This document shows positions 7,336 through 18,685 of a DNA stretch of 64,000 nt, one piece after another. The translations under genes and the position numbers were made by a program. The stretch's first letter is position 1, and each line of letters starts with the position of its first letter. The stretch comes from Deltaproteobacteria bacterium (GTDB taxonomy: Bacteria; Desulfobacterota; Binatia; UBA1149; SPBQ01): NCBI GenBank assembly GCA_029262375.1, contig JAJCZM010000009.1:30963-94962 (forward strand), read 5' to 3'. Below the pieces are notes generated by a model. The model did not search any database and was not told the origin of the DNA. It saw only the letters and a program-made list of their open reading frames with translations.

Positions 7336-8143
7336 GCGCGCCCGTCGGCCCGAAGTAGTCGTAGAACCACCGGGGGTAGCCGTTAGTACGTAAGTAGCGA
7401 TAGATACTCGGCACCAGCGTTGGCGCCGTGCCATAGCCGAACTCTTCGACCGTGAAGCCGGAGCGTTCGACGAGCCGAGTCACAGCACTTCTACTAAAAT
7501 GCCACAGGTGCCGCGGTGGATCCCACAGATACCAGTATCGGCCCAGCAGTCTGCGCTCGACGGTCTCGACGTTCGGAACGACGACATAGACGGCATCGGC
7601 ACCGAGCTGCGAGAGGCTAGTCAACATCGCGTGCGGGTCTCTGGCGTGTTCCAGCACGTGCCGCACAATCGCAACAAAAGGCCCCCTCGGCACCTCGCCC
7701 GAGAGCGCGTAGCTATCGAAGTCGAATTGCCGATATTGCGCGCCGGGGATTCGCGTGAGCAGCGCCGGTGCTCTACGTGCGGAATCCGCACCCATAACAT
7801 CGAAGCCCTTGCCCGCGATCACCGCGAGAAAGTCACCGGCACCACAACCGACATCAAGGATTGTGGTCGCGTCCGTCCAGCGTACGATTCGCTTCAGCTC
7901 AATCGCCAGTGCGAGGGAGCGTAGCCGGCTGAATATCGGGTTCCCCTCGCGCATCATCGTTAAGGCCAGATCGGTGTCGTAGTACGCGGTGAGATCGTCA
8001 GGTACCGGAGCAGTATGCATCACCCCGCACCGGCTACACTGCTCGATCGAGAACGTCTCGTCGGTATCGATGCTAGGGATGGAATCGACGACGAGCGAGA
8101 AACGCCCTTCGCCGCAGCTCGCGCAAGTGGCGGCAACAGACAT
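7253..8143 (-). CDS. Class I SAM-dependent methyltransferase with N-terminal zinc ribbon
   Basis: 296 residues. Residues 8-42 form a four-Cys ribbon (CASCGEG...QCSRCGV). The Rossmann core begins with TTILDVGCGAGDFLAVI (SAM-binding motif I) and continues with VRHVLEHARDPHAML (motif for methyltransf_23/11 proteins) and DAVYVVVPNVETV. Such ribbon-bearing methyltransferases usually act on sugars or small molecules. Last gene of a four-gene leftward cluster, 9 bp after the radical SAM gene, hence very probably co-transcribed with it. Confidence 0.85.
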   Translation of the reverse strand: MSVAATCASCGEGRFSLVVDSIPSIDTDETFSIEQCSRCGVMHTAPVPDDLTAYYDTDLALTMMREGNPIFSRLRSLALAIELKRIVRWTDATTILDVGCGAGDFLAVIAGKGFDVMGADSARRAPALLTRIPGAQYRQFDFDSYALSGEVPRGPFVAIVRHVLEHARDPHAMLTSLSQLGADAVYVVVPNVETVERRLLGRYWYLWDPPRHLWHFSRSAVTRLVERSGFTVEEFGYGTAPTLVPSIYRYLRTNGYPRWFYDYFGPTGALSALSAPLNCLVARNVMWLVARRQGGA

Positions 8144-8152
8144 TCGCGTCGC

Positions 8153-9622
8153 CTACTGCGGCTTGGCCAGATCGCGGCCTTCGCGCCAGAAATCGAGCAT
8201 GTGCCCGACCGCGATCCGGGCAGCGTGGGAAAGGTAGCGTACGTCTTCCCATGCCCGCACCGACATGACCTTACGCGCAATGAAGCGCGGCGACATGAAC
8301 ACACCATAGAGTTCGCTGGCCATCTCCATGAGTTCCTCGTCGGCCATCTGAGATGTCATCGCCGGTCGGGTCATATCGTACTTCGCCCAATCGGAGCCGT
8401 ATCGCAGCCAGCCTTCACGTGCGGCCTCGTCGAAGAGCGGTGTTCCCGGGTACGGCATGACAATGGTCGCTTGGATCGTATCGGCATAACCGTCGTTAAA
8501 CAGAGACCGCGCCATATCGAGCGTTCGCTTCGTGTCGTCGGACGTCTCCCAAGGGTAACCAACCATAGTGGTGAGGTGCGGCGAGAGTCCGGCCTGTTTG
8601 GCTTCCTTACACCCTCTCACCAGATCCTCGACGGTGGTTCCCTTCTTGATCCGGTCGAGCGTCGCTTGATTGGCCGATTCAATGCCGAGTTTAATGAGCC
8701 GGAAACCGGCTCCCGCCATCATCTCGTATTCAGGCTGGCGCAGCGCATCTACGCGCATGTTGCACGAGAAAAAGACACGATCACTATAACCGCGCTCCAC
8801 CATGCCCTCGCAGAATTTTTTGAGGAAGGAACCGATCGGAAACGTACCCGTGTCGTCGAAAATTTCACGAACCTGATACTTGTCGAGGATCATCCCGACC
8901 TCGTCGAGCAACGACTGCGCCGGACGCGTTCCAAAGTTCGGCCACAGTGTAGTCCAGCTGCAGAACGTGCAGGTCGGGTGCCAACAGTCCCGCCCCACCA
9001 TCGTATAGGCGGCAGGCTTGTAGTAGAGATGCTCGCCGTAGAGCCACCACTTCGTGAGATCGCGATCTATGAAAGGCCGGTCTTCGTAGCTGCGCTTGCC
9101 AAGAACAAAGGGGCCGGTGTTTTGGATCCCGCCTGCTTCGCGATACCAGATGCCCGGAACCAACGGACCCCGTCCTTCGATATGCTCCGCGATGCTCAGC
9201 AAACCCGTGTCGAACTCGCCACCCGTCAGAACGTAGTCGACCGGCGACTCGAGCATCGTCTCCTCGGGCATCGCCGTCACGTGGTCGCCCATGATGACGA
9301 TCCTCGTATCGGGGGCGGCTTCTTTTAGATCGCGGATGATCCGCCAATGCTGACCAACCACCGGAGTTTTGGTCTCAAACACCAGCATCTCAGGCTGTTC
9401 CCGGACGACCCGTGATCGGTACTCAGCGTAAGTCCATTCTTCGGCAACCCCGTCGGTCCAGTGAACGTCGTGGCCCTTCTCGGCAAGAACCGTAGCCGCC
9501 ATAGCCGGAACCAGCGGGTAGACGTAGGACGGATTGCCATACCAACGAAACTGTCGGTTCTGCCCCAGGGTAGGCTGACCCCATTGGCTGCGCAGCGGCG
9601 GATAGCCAATGAAGATTTTCAT
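8153..9622 (-). CDS. B12-binding-type radical SAM protein
   Basis: 489 residues. Residues 1-165 look like a cobalamin-binding Rossmann domain (LVPAMAATVLAEKGHDVHW, IVIMGDHVTAMPEETM, VDYVLTGGEFD). The radical SAM core starts at residue 211 with C213-WHPT-C218-TF-C221, a CX4CX2C spacing rather than the usual CX3CX2C. VFFSCNMRVDAL and LIKLGIESANQATLDRIKKG are typical barrel strands. It probably performs a methylation or rearrangement on a specialised metabolite. Overlaps the glycosyltransferase gene by 4 bp (translational coupling). Confidence 0.88.
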   Translation of the reverse strand: MKIFIGYPPLRSQWGQPTLGQNRQFRWYGNPSYVYPLVPAMAATVLAEKGHDVHWTDGVAEEWTYAEYRSRVVREQPEMLVFETKTPVVGQHWRIIRDLKEAAPDTRIVIMGDHVTAMPEETMLESPVDYVLTGGEFDTGLLSIAEHIEGRGPLVPGIWYREAGGIQNTGPFVLGKRSYEDRPFIDRDLTKWWLYGEHLYYKPAAYTMVGRDCWHPTCTFCSWTTLWPNFGTRPAQSLLDEVGMILDKYQVREIFDDTGTFPIGSFLKKFCEGMVERGYSDRVFFSCNMRVDALRQPEYEMMAGAGFRLIKLGIESANQATLDRIKKGTTVEDLVRGCKEAKQAGLSPHLTTMVGYPWETSDDTKRTLDMARSLFNDGYADTIQATIVMPYPGTPLFDEAAREGWLRYGSDWAKYDMTRPAMTSQMADEELMEMASELYGVFMSPRFIARKVMSVRAWEDVRYLSHAARIAVGHMLDFWREGRDLAKPQ

Positions 9623-10692
9623 TTCGCGTCGGCCCTCTGGCGACGGCGGGCGACAGTCCCGGTCACAGAAGTTCCGACCGCACTGCGCGAAGCGTGTGCG
9701 AATCGTTCAGACTCAGGACGGTAGCCGAGGGGGTACGGGTCACTAAGCGGCTCTCGGTTTCGGAAACACTCCACCAGGAACCCACTGGGATAGCTCGTAT
9801 GGATGACGAGTAGCGTCGGCAACATCAGCGCCAACGCCGCGCCGTCGCGGCGATGCCACGCGGTCAGGAGCGAGACTACAAAACCTACGGTGAGATACAG
9901 CGCGCCTGGGGCAGCCACTACCGAAGCGCCGACACCACCCAGTGCTCCCGGAGACCAGAGCATCAGCAACGGCATCAAGACGAGCAGCGCGAGGTAGCCC
10001 AAGAACAACAAGGGGATGCATTGGAGAAGACCGGGCAGACGCTTTCCTTCGATCCTTCCCTGACGCGCGCGGCCAACGCCGTAGCCAAAGCATTGACGCG
10101 CAAGTCCCGCCAGCGAACTTCGCCGCTTGTGAAAGACGACGACCGTGGGGTCGTACGCAATCTTCCCCCCGTCGTTCTCGACGCGCCGCACGAACTCGGT
10201 TTCTTCATTCGGGGATAGACGCTCGTCCAGCGGCCCCCACTTCGCGAAGGCTCTCGCGGTGACGAAAAGGTTTGCGGAGGTAACGTCCAACTCCCCGGCG
10301 TGCATCAGGCGCTCGCGCACCGCGAAGCGTCGGCTGGTCCGCGACGTACCGAACCGTGACGCCAAAGCGTAGCCCGCCACGCGGGGCAACGGCGCTTCCT
10401 TCGCCAGATTCAGCTGCGGTCCGCCAAGAACATCGCAGTCGGGGTGCTCGTTAAAGAACGCCGCGGCCGCTGTGAGCCAAGTCGCGCTGACTTCACAGTC
10501 ATCGTCGGTGAATGCGAAGATCTTGCCGTTGGCGGTCGAGACCAATTCGTTGCGGGTGCGGGCGGGATTCGTGCCGCGCTTGCTGAGAATCTCATAGCCA
10601 TCGCTCGGCGCGTCTAGCTGCTCGAGCGAATGGAAGACACGCGCGTCCCGGCTCGGAGCAACGGGGACGATGATCGAAAATGCTTTCAGCAT
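9619..10692 (-). CDS. Family 2 glycosyltransferase with C-terminal membrane helices
   Basis: 357 residues from the ATG at 10692; the frame is open further upstream but residues before this point do not fit the family and would overlap the preceding gene. The GT-A fold begins FSIIVPVAPSRDA, has the metal-binding FAFTDDDCEVS, the DVLGGPQLNL strand and the acceptor-site SPNEETEFVRRV. Two or three hydrophobic helices follow (PLLFLGYLALLVLMPLLML and ALYLTVGFVVSLLTAW), as in membrane-bound family 2 enzymes. It lies 16 bp after the methyltransferase gene and overlaps the radical SAM gene. Confidence 0.85.
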   Translation of the reverse strand: MLKAFSIIVPVAPSRDARVFHSLEQLDAPSDGYEILSKRGTNPARTRNELVSTANGKIFAFTDDDCEVSATWLTAAAAFFNEHPDCDVLGGPQLNLAKEAPLPRVAGYALASRFGTSRTSRRFAVRERLMHAGELDVTSANLFVTARAFAKWGPLDERLSPNEETEFVRRVENDGGKIAYDPTVVVFHKRRSSLAGLARQCFGYGVGRARQGRIEGKRLPGLLQCIPLLFLGYLALLVLMPLLMLWSPGALGGVGASVVAAPGALYLTVGFVVSLLTAWHRRDGAALALMLPTLLVIHTSYPSGFLVECFRNREPLSDPYPLGYRPESERFAHASRSAVGTSVTGTVARRRQRADAK

Positions 10693-10708
10693 GTCCGCCA
10701 CGCCGGCA

Positions 10709-11572
10709 CTAGGCTGCCTGCCTTCCCGCCAACGCAGATCTCGGCGAAACGGTTTCGGGCTTGCGAACGACCCCGAGCCCACTGTGAATCGTACGCTGGA
10801 GCCCCGAATTGGCGGCGAACGCCCAGAAGGCCCGACTCCAGAACACGTCGTCGCTGACAAGCAACCCACCGTCGGAGATCTGAGGCCACGCGGTCTGGTA
10901 CTCCCAGAGCATCATCTCACGGGTGTGCAGGCTGTCATGAAAGAAGAGATCGATCTCGCCACATTCTTCGAGCACTCCTTCGAGCAGCCCTCGAGATGTT
11001 CCCACGTGCAACGTCCACCTGTCACGTAGCGACTGAGGCACAAGCCAACCAGGGTCGCGCCCAGTGGGTAGACAATCGAAGAACATCTGATTTGTACTCG
11101 CGCCTACCGGGCTACGCGCCGGCAAGTCGATTGAATAGAGATGGCCGTGACCATTGTCGCGAAGGGCTTTCAGTATGAACGCCGAACTGAAGCCATCGAA
11201 CACTCCCGTTTCAACGACGCTCGCCGGTTCAAGCAGTCGCGTGAGGTAGTAGAGCATCCGTAGGCCGGTTTCGTGATCCTGCGCCGGCGTCGAGCCGAGC
11301 AATCGAATGTCGCACTCGCGCACGTCGGAGTACACGGACTCTACAGCTCGCGTAAACGCCGTGTCGCGAACAAGCGCATGCTCGAGTTCGGCAAAGCGCT
11401 CGGCATCGATTTCGAAGTGCTTACCGAGAGCCGCCGCCTCTGAGCCTTCAAGGAGGCTATGGAGCCCCGCCAACACGCTCGAATAGTGCAGGCGCGCCAA
11501 GCGACGTGGTTCGCGCATCGCGCGCAGCAATTGGAATACGGGTCGTGAGAGTGGGCTAGAGAGATACCGCAA
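10709..11572 (-). CDS. Class I SAM-dependent methyltransferase (methyltransf_24-like)
   Basis: 287 residues. An N-terminal helical region precedes the core: ASVVETGVFDGFSSAFILKAL (SAM-binding loop), HLYSIDLPA (acidic strand end), CGEIDLFFHDSLHTREMML and GGLLVSDDVFWSRAF (catalytic metal/SAM site strand). This pattern is that of small-molecule or sugar methyltransferases and cephalosporin-hydroxylase-like proteins. First gene of the leftward cluster 11572-7253, and divergent from the radical SAM gene at 11678, so the 105-bp gap probably carries both promoters. Confidence 0.82.
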   Translation of the reverse strand: MRYLSSPLSRPVFQLLRAMREPRRLARLHYSSVLAGLHSLLEGSEAAALGKHFEIDAERFAELEHALVRDTAFTRAVESVYSDVRECDIRLLGSTPAQDHETGLRMLYYLTRLLEPASVVETGVFDGFSSAFILKALRDNGHGHLYSIDLPARSPVGASTNQMFFDCLPTGRDPGWLVPQSLRDRWTLHVGTSRGLLEGVLEECGEIDLFFHDSLHTREMMLWEYQTAWPQISDGGLLVSDDVFWSRAFWAFAANSGLQRTIHSGLGVVRKPETVSPRSALAGRQAA

Positions 11573-11677
11573 CGCGAAGTCCTCATAGATCCAAGGTAGT
11601 ACGTCGTACCACTAGGGTAGCTAACCCCCAGGTCCCGGCCTGGTCAAGGACCTCGCGAGCAACTAGTTTCGCAGACA

Positions 11678-12724
11678 GTGCGGATCCCACCACGAGACAC
11701 GGTATCGCTGTATGCAACGGCGGCCAAGAATACGCTCGGCTACTTCGGCTTGCGGACACACCCACCTGCCGTGCTCTGGGTGATTACGAAGCGATGTTTC
11801 TACAGCTGCATCCACTGCGATTCCTGGAAAGACTCGACGCCGATTGATGAAGCGATCGTCGCCAAGATCGCCGGCGAACTTGCAGCGGCGCAAACGAAAC
11901 TGGTCGCCATCTCGGGCGGCGAACCGCTCATGATCAAGTCGCTGCCCGATGTTGTCGCGAAACTAAAATCCGCTGGGAAAATCGTATCCCTCAACACCAA
12001 CGGACATCTTCTGGAAGAGAACGTCGAATGGATCGTCGATGCCGGCGTTAACAACATCCAGATCAGCATCGATGCCGACACCCCCGAGCTGCATGATCGC
12101 ATTCGACAACGTGAAGGGTCCTTTGAGACAATCCTACGCGCAATAGATCGGCTGAAGAACGCCCGCAGAGATGGATTGCCCCGGATCTCGATCTGCGGCG
12201 TCGCAATGAAAGAAAACCTCGGCCGCCTTGCCGGCTTTGTAGATCGCTTCAAGGCTGTGGCCGACGATGTGGAGCTTCAGCCGCTCCACGAAACACCGGA
12301 CTGGCTCATGACCGCGGGTTGTGAACCGCTAGCGCCACGCGACGAATCGCTGTTGCGAGACGACCTGCGAAACGTGATGGCGCGAGATCCTCGATTCGCA
12401 ACCCCCTACTACGAGGCGTTCACCCGCTTCCTCTTCGACCGGGACTCGATGAAGCACATGGCCACAGACCACTGCTTGCCACGAATCTTCAACACGCTGG
12501 TGATTCAAGGCAACGGAGATGCGTACATCTGCCGCTTCCCCCTGCAGCACAACGTTGTAGAGAGCGGGCTGAGTGCCGCCTGGAACTCCAGCGAAAGGTG
12601 GCAACTCTATCGGATGCTGAGTCGCGATGGCTGTAGCGATCCGTGCTGGAGCCGTTGCAACATCCATTCGTCGAGCCAGCCGGGCCGAGCGATGAAAAGC
12701 GCGCTGGGGCGAGTGCGTAAGTAG
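11678..12724 (+). CDS. Radical SAM protein with SPASM-like C-terminus
   Basis: 348 residues. The canonical cluster motif is C40-FYS-C44-IH-C47. The SAM-binding GGEP motif is in VAISGGEPLMIKSLP, followed by VSLNTNGHLLEE and IQISIDADTPELHD. The C-terminal part has Cys pairs around an ICRFPL segment and the GCSDPCWSRC motif, like SPASM/twitch domains that bind a second iron-sulfur cluster in peptide or metabolite modification. Start is a GTG with no clear ribosome site. It ends two bases before the tRNA-like repeat at 12727, that is, at the right edge of the candidate island. Confidence 0.87.
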   Translation: MRIPPRDTVSLYATAAKNTLGYFGLRTHPPAVLWVITKRCFYSCIHCDSWKDSTPIDEAIVAKIAGELAAAQTKLVAISGGEPLMIKSLPDVVAKLKSAGKIVSLNTNGHLLEENVEWIVDAGVNNIQISIDADTPELHDRIRQREGSFETILRAIDRLKNARRDGLPRISICGVAMKENLGRLAGFVDRFKAVADDVELQPLHETPDWLMTAGCEPLAPRDESLLRDDLRNVMARDPRFATPYYEAFTRFLFDRDSMKHMATDHCLPRIFNTLVIQGNGDAYICRFPLQHNVVESGLSAAWNSSERWQLYRMLSRDGCSDPCWSRCNIHSSSQPGRAMKSALGRVRK

Positions 12725-12726
12725 TA

Positions 12727-12742
12727 CCGGGGAGCCAACTTC
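12727..12742 (+). repeat. Att-like copy of tRNA-Asn 3' end, right edge of candidate island
   Basis: CCGGGGAGCCAACTTC is identical to 2836-2851 (acceptor strand, discriminator, CCA and the next five bases). Direct repeats of a tRNA 3' end 9.9 kb apart are the usual footprint of tRNA-targeted integration. No integrase gene is visible between them. Confidence 0.6.
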
Positions 12743-12821
12743 GTTACGCGCGCGTCGACCACCGGCCAGGCCGGCCGTCAGCTGAACGTGATCAACCGTT
12801 GCGACAAAGCCGAGGGGGTTC

Positions 12822-14525
12822 CTAGAACGGCGCCGGACTCTCAATCGTAACGAACTCGTTGCTCCCGGGATGTCGCAAGCGAAGCATCTCGGCGTGCAAC
12901 ATGAGTCGCTCCCCTCCGCGGCCGTAAAGGTTGTCACCGACGATAGGCGCTCCAAGACCAAGGTGATGGGCCGCGTGGATGCGCAGCTGATGCGTGCGCC
13001 CCGTCACGGGACGCAGCTCGATCCGCGTGCGCCCTGCCCTACGTTCGATCACCCGCCAATGTGTAACCGCGCGTTTGCCATTCACTGGGTCGTGAATCTG
13101 CCGCGGTCGATCATCCCGGTCACCGCGCACCGCGAGATCGATCGTTCCTTCATCTCCTTCGACCTCCCCTTCGAGCCATGCGACGTAACGTTTCTCGATA
13201 CGCCGCGTGGCGAATTGCCGTTGCAAATTCGCATGTGCTTGTGGATCCATCGCAGCGATCAGAAGGCCTGAGGTATCCATGTCCAGGCGATGAACGAACA
13301 GCGGTCCCTCCACTGAGGGCTTGAGCGCCCGCAGGCGCACGGTGGCAGAGTCCGTGATCTTCACGTTGCTCGACGGTACCGATAAGAGACCCGAAGGTTT
13401 GTCGATCACGACCAGCCGCTCGTCCTCAAATACGACGCGGATGTCGAGACGGTTGGTAGCCGGCGGCGAATACGGCTCCAACGATTCGACTTCGACTCCC
13501 TCGAGCATGAACGGAAGCAACGGACCGCACTTGGTCCGACAAGCGCGGTAATAGACGCCCGACATGCGCCCGCCCGCCAGTGGCGCAGCGCCGAACCAGA
13601 ACTCCGCGAGCGCGATCGGTCGCAAACCGTTTGCGTGCGCATAGCCCAGTAACTTCGGCGCGGCGCAGTCTCCAGCGCCCGACGGCGGGAAGCGCTTGCC
13701 GTACAGATCGCGCAGCTCTCGCGTCTCGCCGCGCGCGTTCGCCACACGATACGCCGCATGCACTCTTCGCTGCGTTCGGCGCAACAAATAGTCGCGAAGG
13801 CGCTCGAAGGCCGCGAGTCGGCGTTCGAGCTTCACGAGCGGTCCCAGCACCTGGCTCCGCTCGCGTAGGGTTCGCTCCTTCAGTCGCCGGCGCTCGGTCT
13901 TGTCAGCGCAACTGCGCCTCGCCAGTTTCTCTAGAAGTGCCGCATCGGCCGTGCCGGCACGTCGCTGCTCACGACGAAGCCGACGATTCTCGATGTGGTT
14001 GGCTCGAAGGGCATCTGACTCGCAAGTGTAACGGCCCTCGAACTCTTCGGCCGCGGACCTCGCAGTCGCCAATTCTTCAGACCGTGCAAGCGCTTGTAGG
14101 CTGGCATCGAGCGCGTCAATGTCGGCCTGCCCGTCGCGTTCTATTCGCTCTCGCTCAGCCACATCGAACAGGGGCGGAACAAAACCGCGGACGTTCCACC
14201 GGTCTCCATGTTTTCCTGAGAAGCCGCGCAAGAAACCGAGCTGCCCACACGGTGTTTCTACTGCGAGCACACCGAACATCCGGCCGCTGCCGGGCTCATC
14301 GAGCGCGGCGCTCTCGGTGTCATCGGCCACCCGCCCTCGGCGCAACTCGGCTAGCAACGCTTCTCCCGCAGCCAGCGCGAGCCCGGTCGGGCGTCGCTCT
14401 TCGAATGGATTCGGAAACGGCGACCGTCGCGCCTCCGGTACATCTGGCAGTACAGGACGCCCCCCGATACCGAAGACCGTTACCAGCGAATGCATCCGAG
14501 CCTCATAGCTCACACGAGCGCCCAA
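12822..14525 (-). CDS. Long RluA-family pseudouridine synthase
   Basis: 567 residues, much longer than RluA itself. The N-terminal domain (1-150) has the GRMFGVLAVE and WNVRGFVPPLFD motifs of the long-form family. The middle (150-270) is a charged helical coiled coil. The catalytic domain (about 345-560) carries VIDKPSGLLSVPS, the active-site HRLDMDTSGLLIA (catalytic Asp), RRIEKRYVAWLEG and GRTHQLRIHAAHHLG. It isomerises uridine in RNA; the exact site cannot be deduced. The start codon lies inside a 26-bp tandem repeat. Confidence 0.92.
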   Translation of the reverse strand: MGARVSYEARMHSLVTVFGIGGRPVLPDVPEARRSPFPNPFEERRPTGLALAAGEALLAELRRGRVADDTESAALDEPGSGRMFGVLAVETPCGQLGFLRGFSGKHGDRWNVRGFVPPLFDVAERERIERDGQADIDALDASLQALARSEELATARSAAEEFEGRYTCESDALRANHIENRRLRREQRRAGTADAALLEKLARRSCADKTERRRLKERTLRERSQVLGPLVKLERRLAAFERLRDYLLRRTQRRVHAAYRVANARGETRELRDLYGKRFPPSGAGDCAAPKLLGYAHANGLRPIALAEFWFGAAPLAGGRMSGVYYRACRTKCGPLLPFMLEGVEVESLEPYSPPATNRLDIRVVFEDERLVVIDKPSGLLSVPSSNVKITDSATVRLRALKPSVEGPLFVHRLDMDTSGLLIAAMDPQAHANLQRQFATRRIEKRYVAWLEGEVEGDEGTIDLAVRGDRDDRPRQIHDPVNGKRAVTHWRVIERRAGRTRIELRPVTGRTHQLRIHAAHHLGLGAPIVGDNLYGRGGERLMLHAEMLRLRHPGSNEFVTIESPAPF

Positions 14526-14559
14526 CGCTCACGGCTCACACGAACGCCCAACGCTCATG
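14508..14559. repeat. Two tandem 26-bp repeats over the start of the pseudouridine synthase gene
   Basis: GCTCACACGAGCGCCCAACG from 14508 and GCTCACACGAACGCCCAACG from 14534 head two 26-bp units that differ at two positions. The ATG of the pseudouridine synthase (14523-14525, minus) lies in the first unit. Confidence 0.7.
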
Positions 14560-14661
14560 GCTAACCAGGCGTGCTGGCCGATTGGCTCATCCGGGGTGAA
14601 AAAAGGCCGGCAACAATCGCTCGAGGCAGCAGCACGACCGCCTGAAAACCAAACGCTCACT

Positions 14662-15156
14662 TCATGAAATCGTGCCGTCGGCGATGCGCGCGACCAAGTC
14701 GAGACTGCTCACGATCCCGATCGGAACGTTGTCTTCGGTCACGATCAGGCGATGTATGTGACGCCGCTTCATCAGCCCGGCGATCTCTTGCAGAGTCGCG
14801 TCCGCCCGCACGCAAATGACGTCGACGATCATCACATCATCTACCGTTTGGCGTCGCATACTGTCGGACGAGATCGACGCTTCCAACGAAACCTCGCCCT
14901 CCGCGTCCAGGTTACCGAGCATGCCCGCATCGGTTTGATAGTCGACCAGATATCCGGCTACGGAGTCCTCGACGACGAGCTGTTTCACGATGTCGGAACG
15001 CGATACGACGCCGATCACCTTGCCCGCGCGGTCAACTACAGGTGCTCCCGTGATCTTGTGCTCGATCAGGAAGCGTTCCAGCGCCAGCAGGGTCATTGAC
15101 GGTGGAACCGTCAGGACCTTGCTAGTCATCAGATCTCTCGCTGTCATTGTGTTCAT
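14662..15156 (-). CDS. Two-CBS-domain regulatory protein
   Basis: 164 residues from ATG 15156, chosen for AGGAG 6 nt upstream. Two CBS domains: residues 4-60 (ARDLMTSKVLTVPPSMTL, ITGAPVVDRAGKVIGVVSRS) and about 105-160 (VDDVMIVDVICVRADATL, HIHRLIVTEDNVPIGIVSS). CBS pairs bind adenosyl nucleotides and act as energy sensors. There is no fused enzyme or channel, so the partner is unknown. Confidence 0.9.
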   Translation of the reverse strand: MNTMTARDLMTSKVLTVPPSMTLLALERFLIEHKITGAPVVDRAGKVIGVVSRSDIVKQLVVEDSVAGYLVDYQTDAGMLGNLDAEGEVSLEASISSDSMRRQTVDDVMIVDVICVRADATLQEIAGLMKRRHIHRLIVTEDNVPIGIVSSLDLVARIADGTIS

Positions 15157-15467
15157 CGTTCTCCTAGCAGGATACGCAACACCGCTGACCTTCGCCAGTG
15201 GGCTCACGCACTACCGATCGTAGCGAGCGCGCTTCCCACGCTTTGCGCGGCTGTCACCATTTTCCTCGCCCCCACGCCGTGGGCCGCCGCCTACCGAGCA
15301 GTTGCCGACTGACAGGAGCCAGCTCGGTCAACTTGAAGACGGGGACTAACATTCAGGGCAGTGGCAGCGGCAGACCATACCGTCGCCCTAACGCGTTCCT
15401 CGGCGCCGAGCCGCCGGGACGGCCTGGAGCATCTGTTGATTGGTCGACGGTCCGGAACCGGCCCGCG
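15157..15467. other. Intergenic region, nothing recognised
   Basis: The stretch separates sodC from the CBS gene, both on the minus strand. I see no convincing gene or strong hairpin. Confidence 0.5.
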
Positions 15468-16136
15468 TTACTTCGCCGCGCCGATCACACCGCAAGCCAT
15501 GCGGGGCCCTGCGTTACCCGTCGGCTGAGTCTCGAGATCATCAACATCGGCGTGAACGATGATCGAACGTCCAAGAATCGATTGTCGGCCGAGCAACGCG
15601 ATGATCATATCGACACGTTCATACTTCGCGTTGCCATCGCCGTCGGCGACCAGGTTGCCGAGATCACCTTCGTGACGTTCGCCGCGCTTGCCTTCGGGTC
15701 CGGAGTGCATGATTCCCTGCGAACTGAAGTGACCACCCGCCGATGTCGCGTCGGGCGCCGAACAGTCGCCGATCTCATGAATATGGAATCCGTGTTGGCT
15801 GTCGGGCGCGAAGCCGCTGAATGTCGCAGTGATCTGAATGCCCTTGGTGAGCTTTTTGAACTCGACGCTGCCGCGGACTTTGTTTCCCGCGGTCGGCTGC
15901 AAATGCGCGACGGCGCTCGTGACCAGCGGCGGCGGGACCAGAGCGGGCCGTTGTCGAGCGGGTGCCTTGTTCGCGGCAGGCGTCGGGGCCGGCTTAGCTG
16001 ATTTCTTGACGGGTGCGCTATCCGTGTGCGGGCCGGCGCACGCCGTCCCGAAAAATGCCGCCACCAGAACGACGGTTGCCAGCGACAATGCCGCCATGAC
16101 GCCCATGACGCCCAAACGAGAATTTGTGTGTTTCAT
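15468..16136 (-). CDS. sodC: Exported Cu/Zn superoxide dismutase
   Basis: 222 residues from ATG 16136 (AGGAG upstream). The hydrophobic signal ends near GTAC, so it may be a lipoprotein or simply secreted. A Pro/Ala/Lys linker (35-70) leads into the SodC fold. Copper/zinc ligands are in HGFHIHEIGDC, AGGHFSSQG, RHEGDLGN and SIIVHADVDD. The second disulfide Cys is in RMACGVIG. Removes superoxide in the periplasm. It follows katG by 49 bp on the same strand; the H2O2 it produces would be destroyed by the exported KatG. Confidence 0.95.
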   Translation of the reverse strand: MKHTNSRLGVMGVMAALSLATVVLVAAFFGTACAGPHTDSAPVKKSAKPAPTPAANKAPARQRPALVPPPLVTSAVAHLQPTAGNKVRGSVEFKKLTKGIQITATFSGFAPDSQHGFHIHEIGDCSAPDATSAGGHFSSQGIMHSGPEGKRGERHEGDLGNLVADGDGNAKYERVDMIIALLGRQSILGRSIIVHADVDDLETQPTGNAGPRMACGVIGAAK

Positions 16137-16185
16137 CAAACCGAAGCTCCTGACCGCCGTCCGCATCGACCGGTGCGACCCGGCC

Positions 16186-18685
<2,500 letters not shown>

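Noticed and set aside
13580..14599. 339-codon plus-strand Arg/Ala-rich frame
   Set aside because: It is the antisense of the pseudouridine synthase, which has complete catalytic motifs.
15198..16001. Plus-strand frame across sodC
   Set aside because: It is antisense to a clear Cu/Zn superoxide dismutase with all metal ligands.
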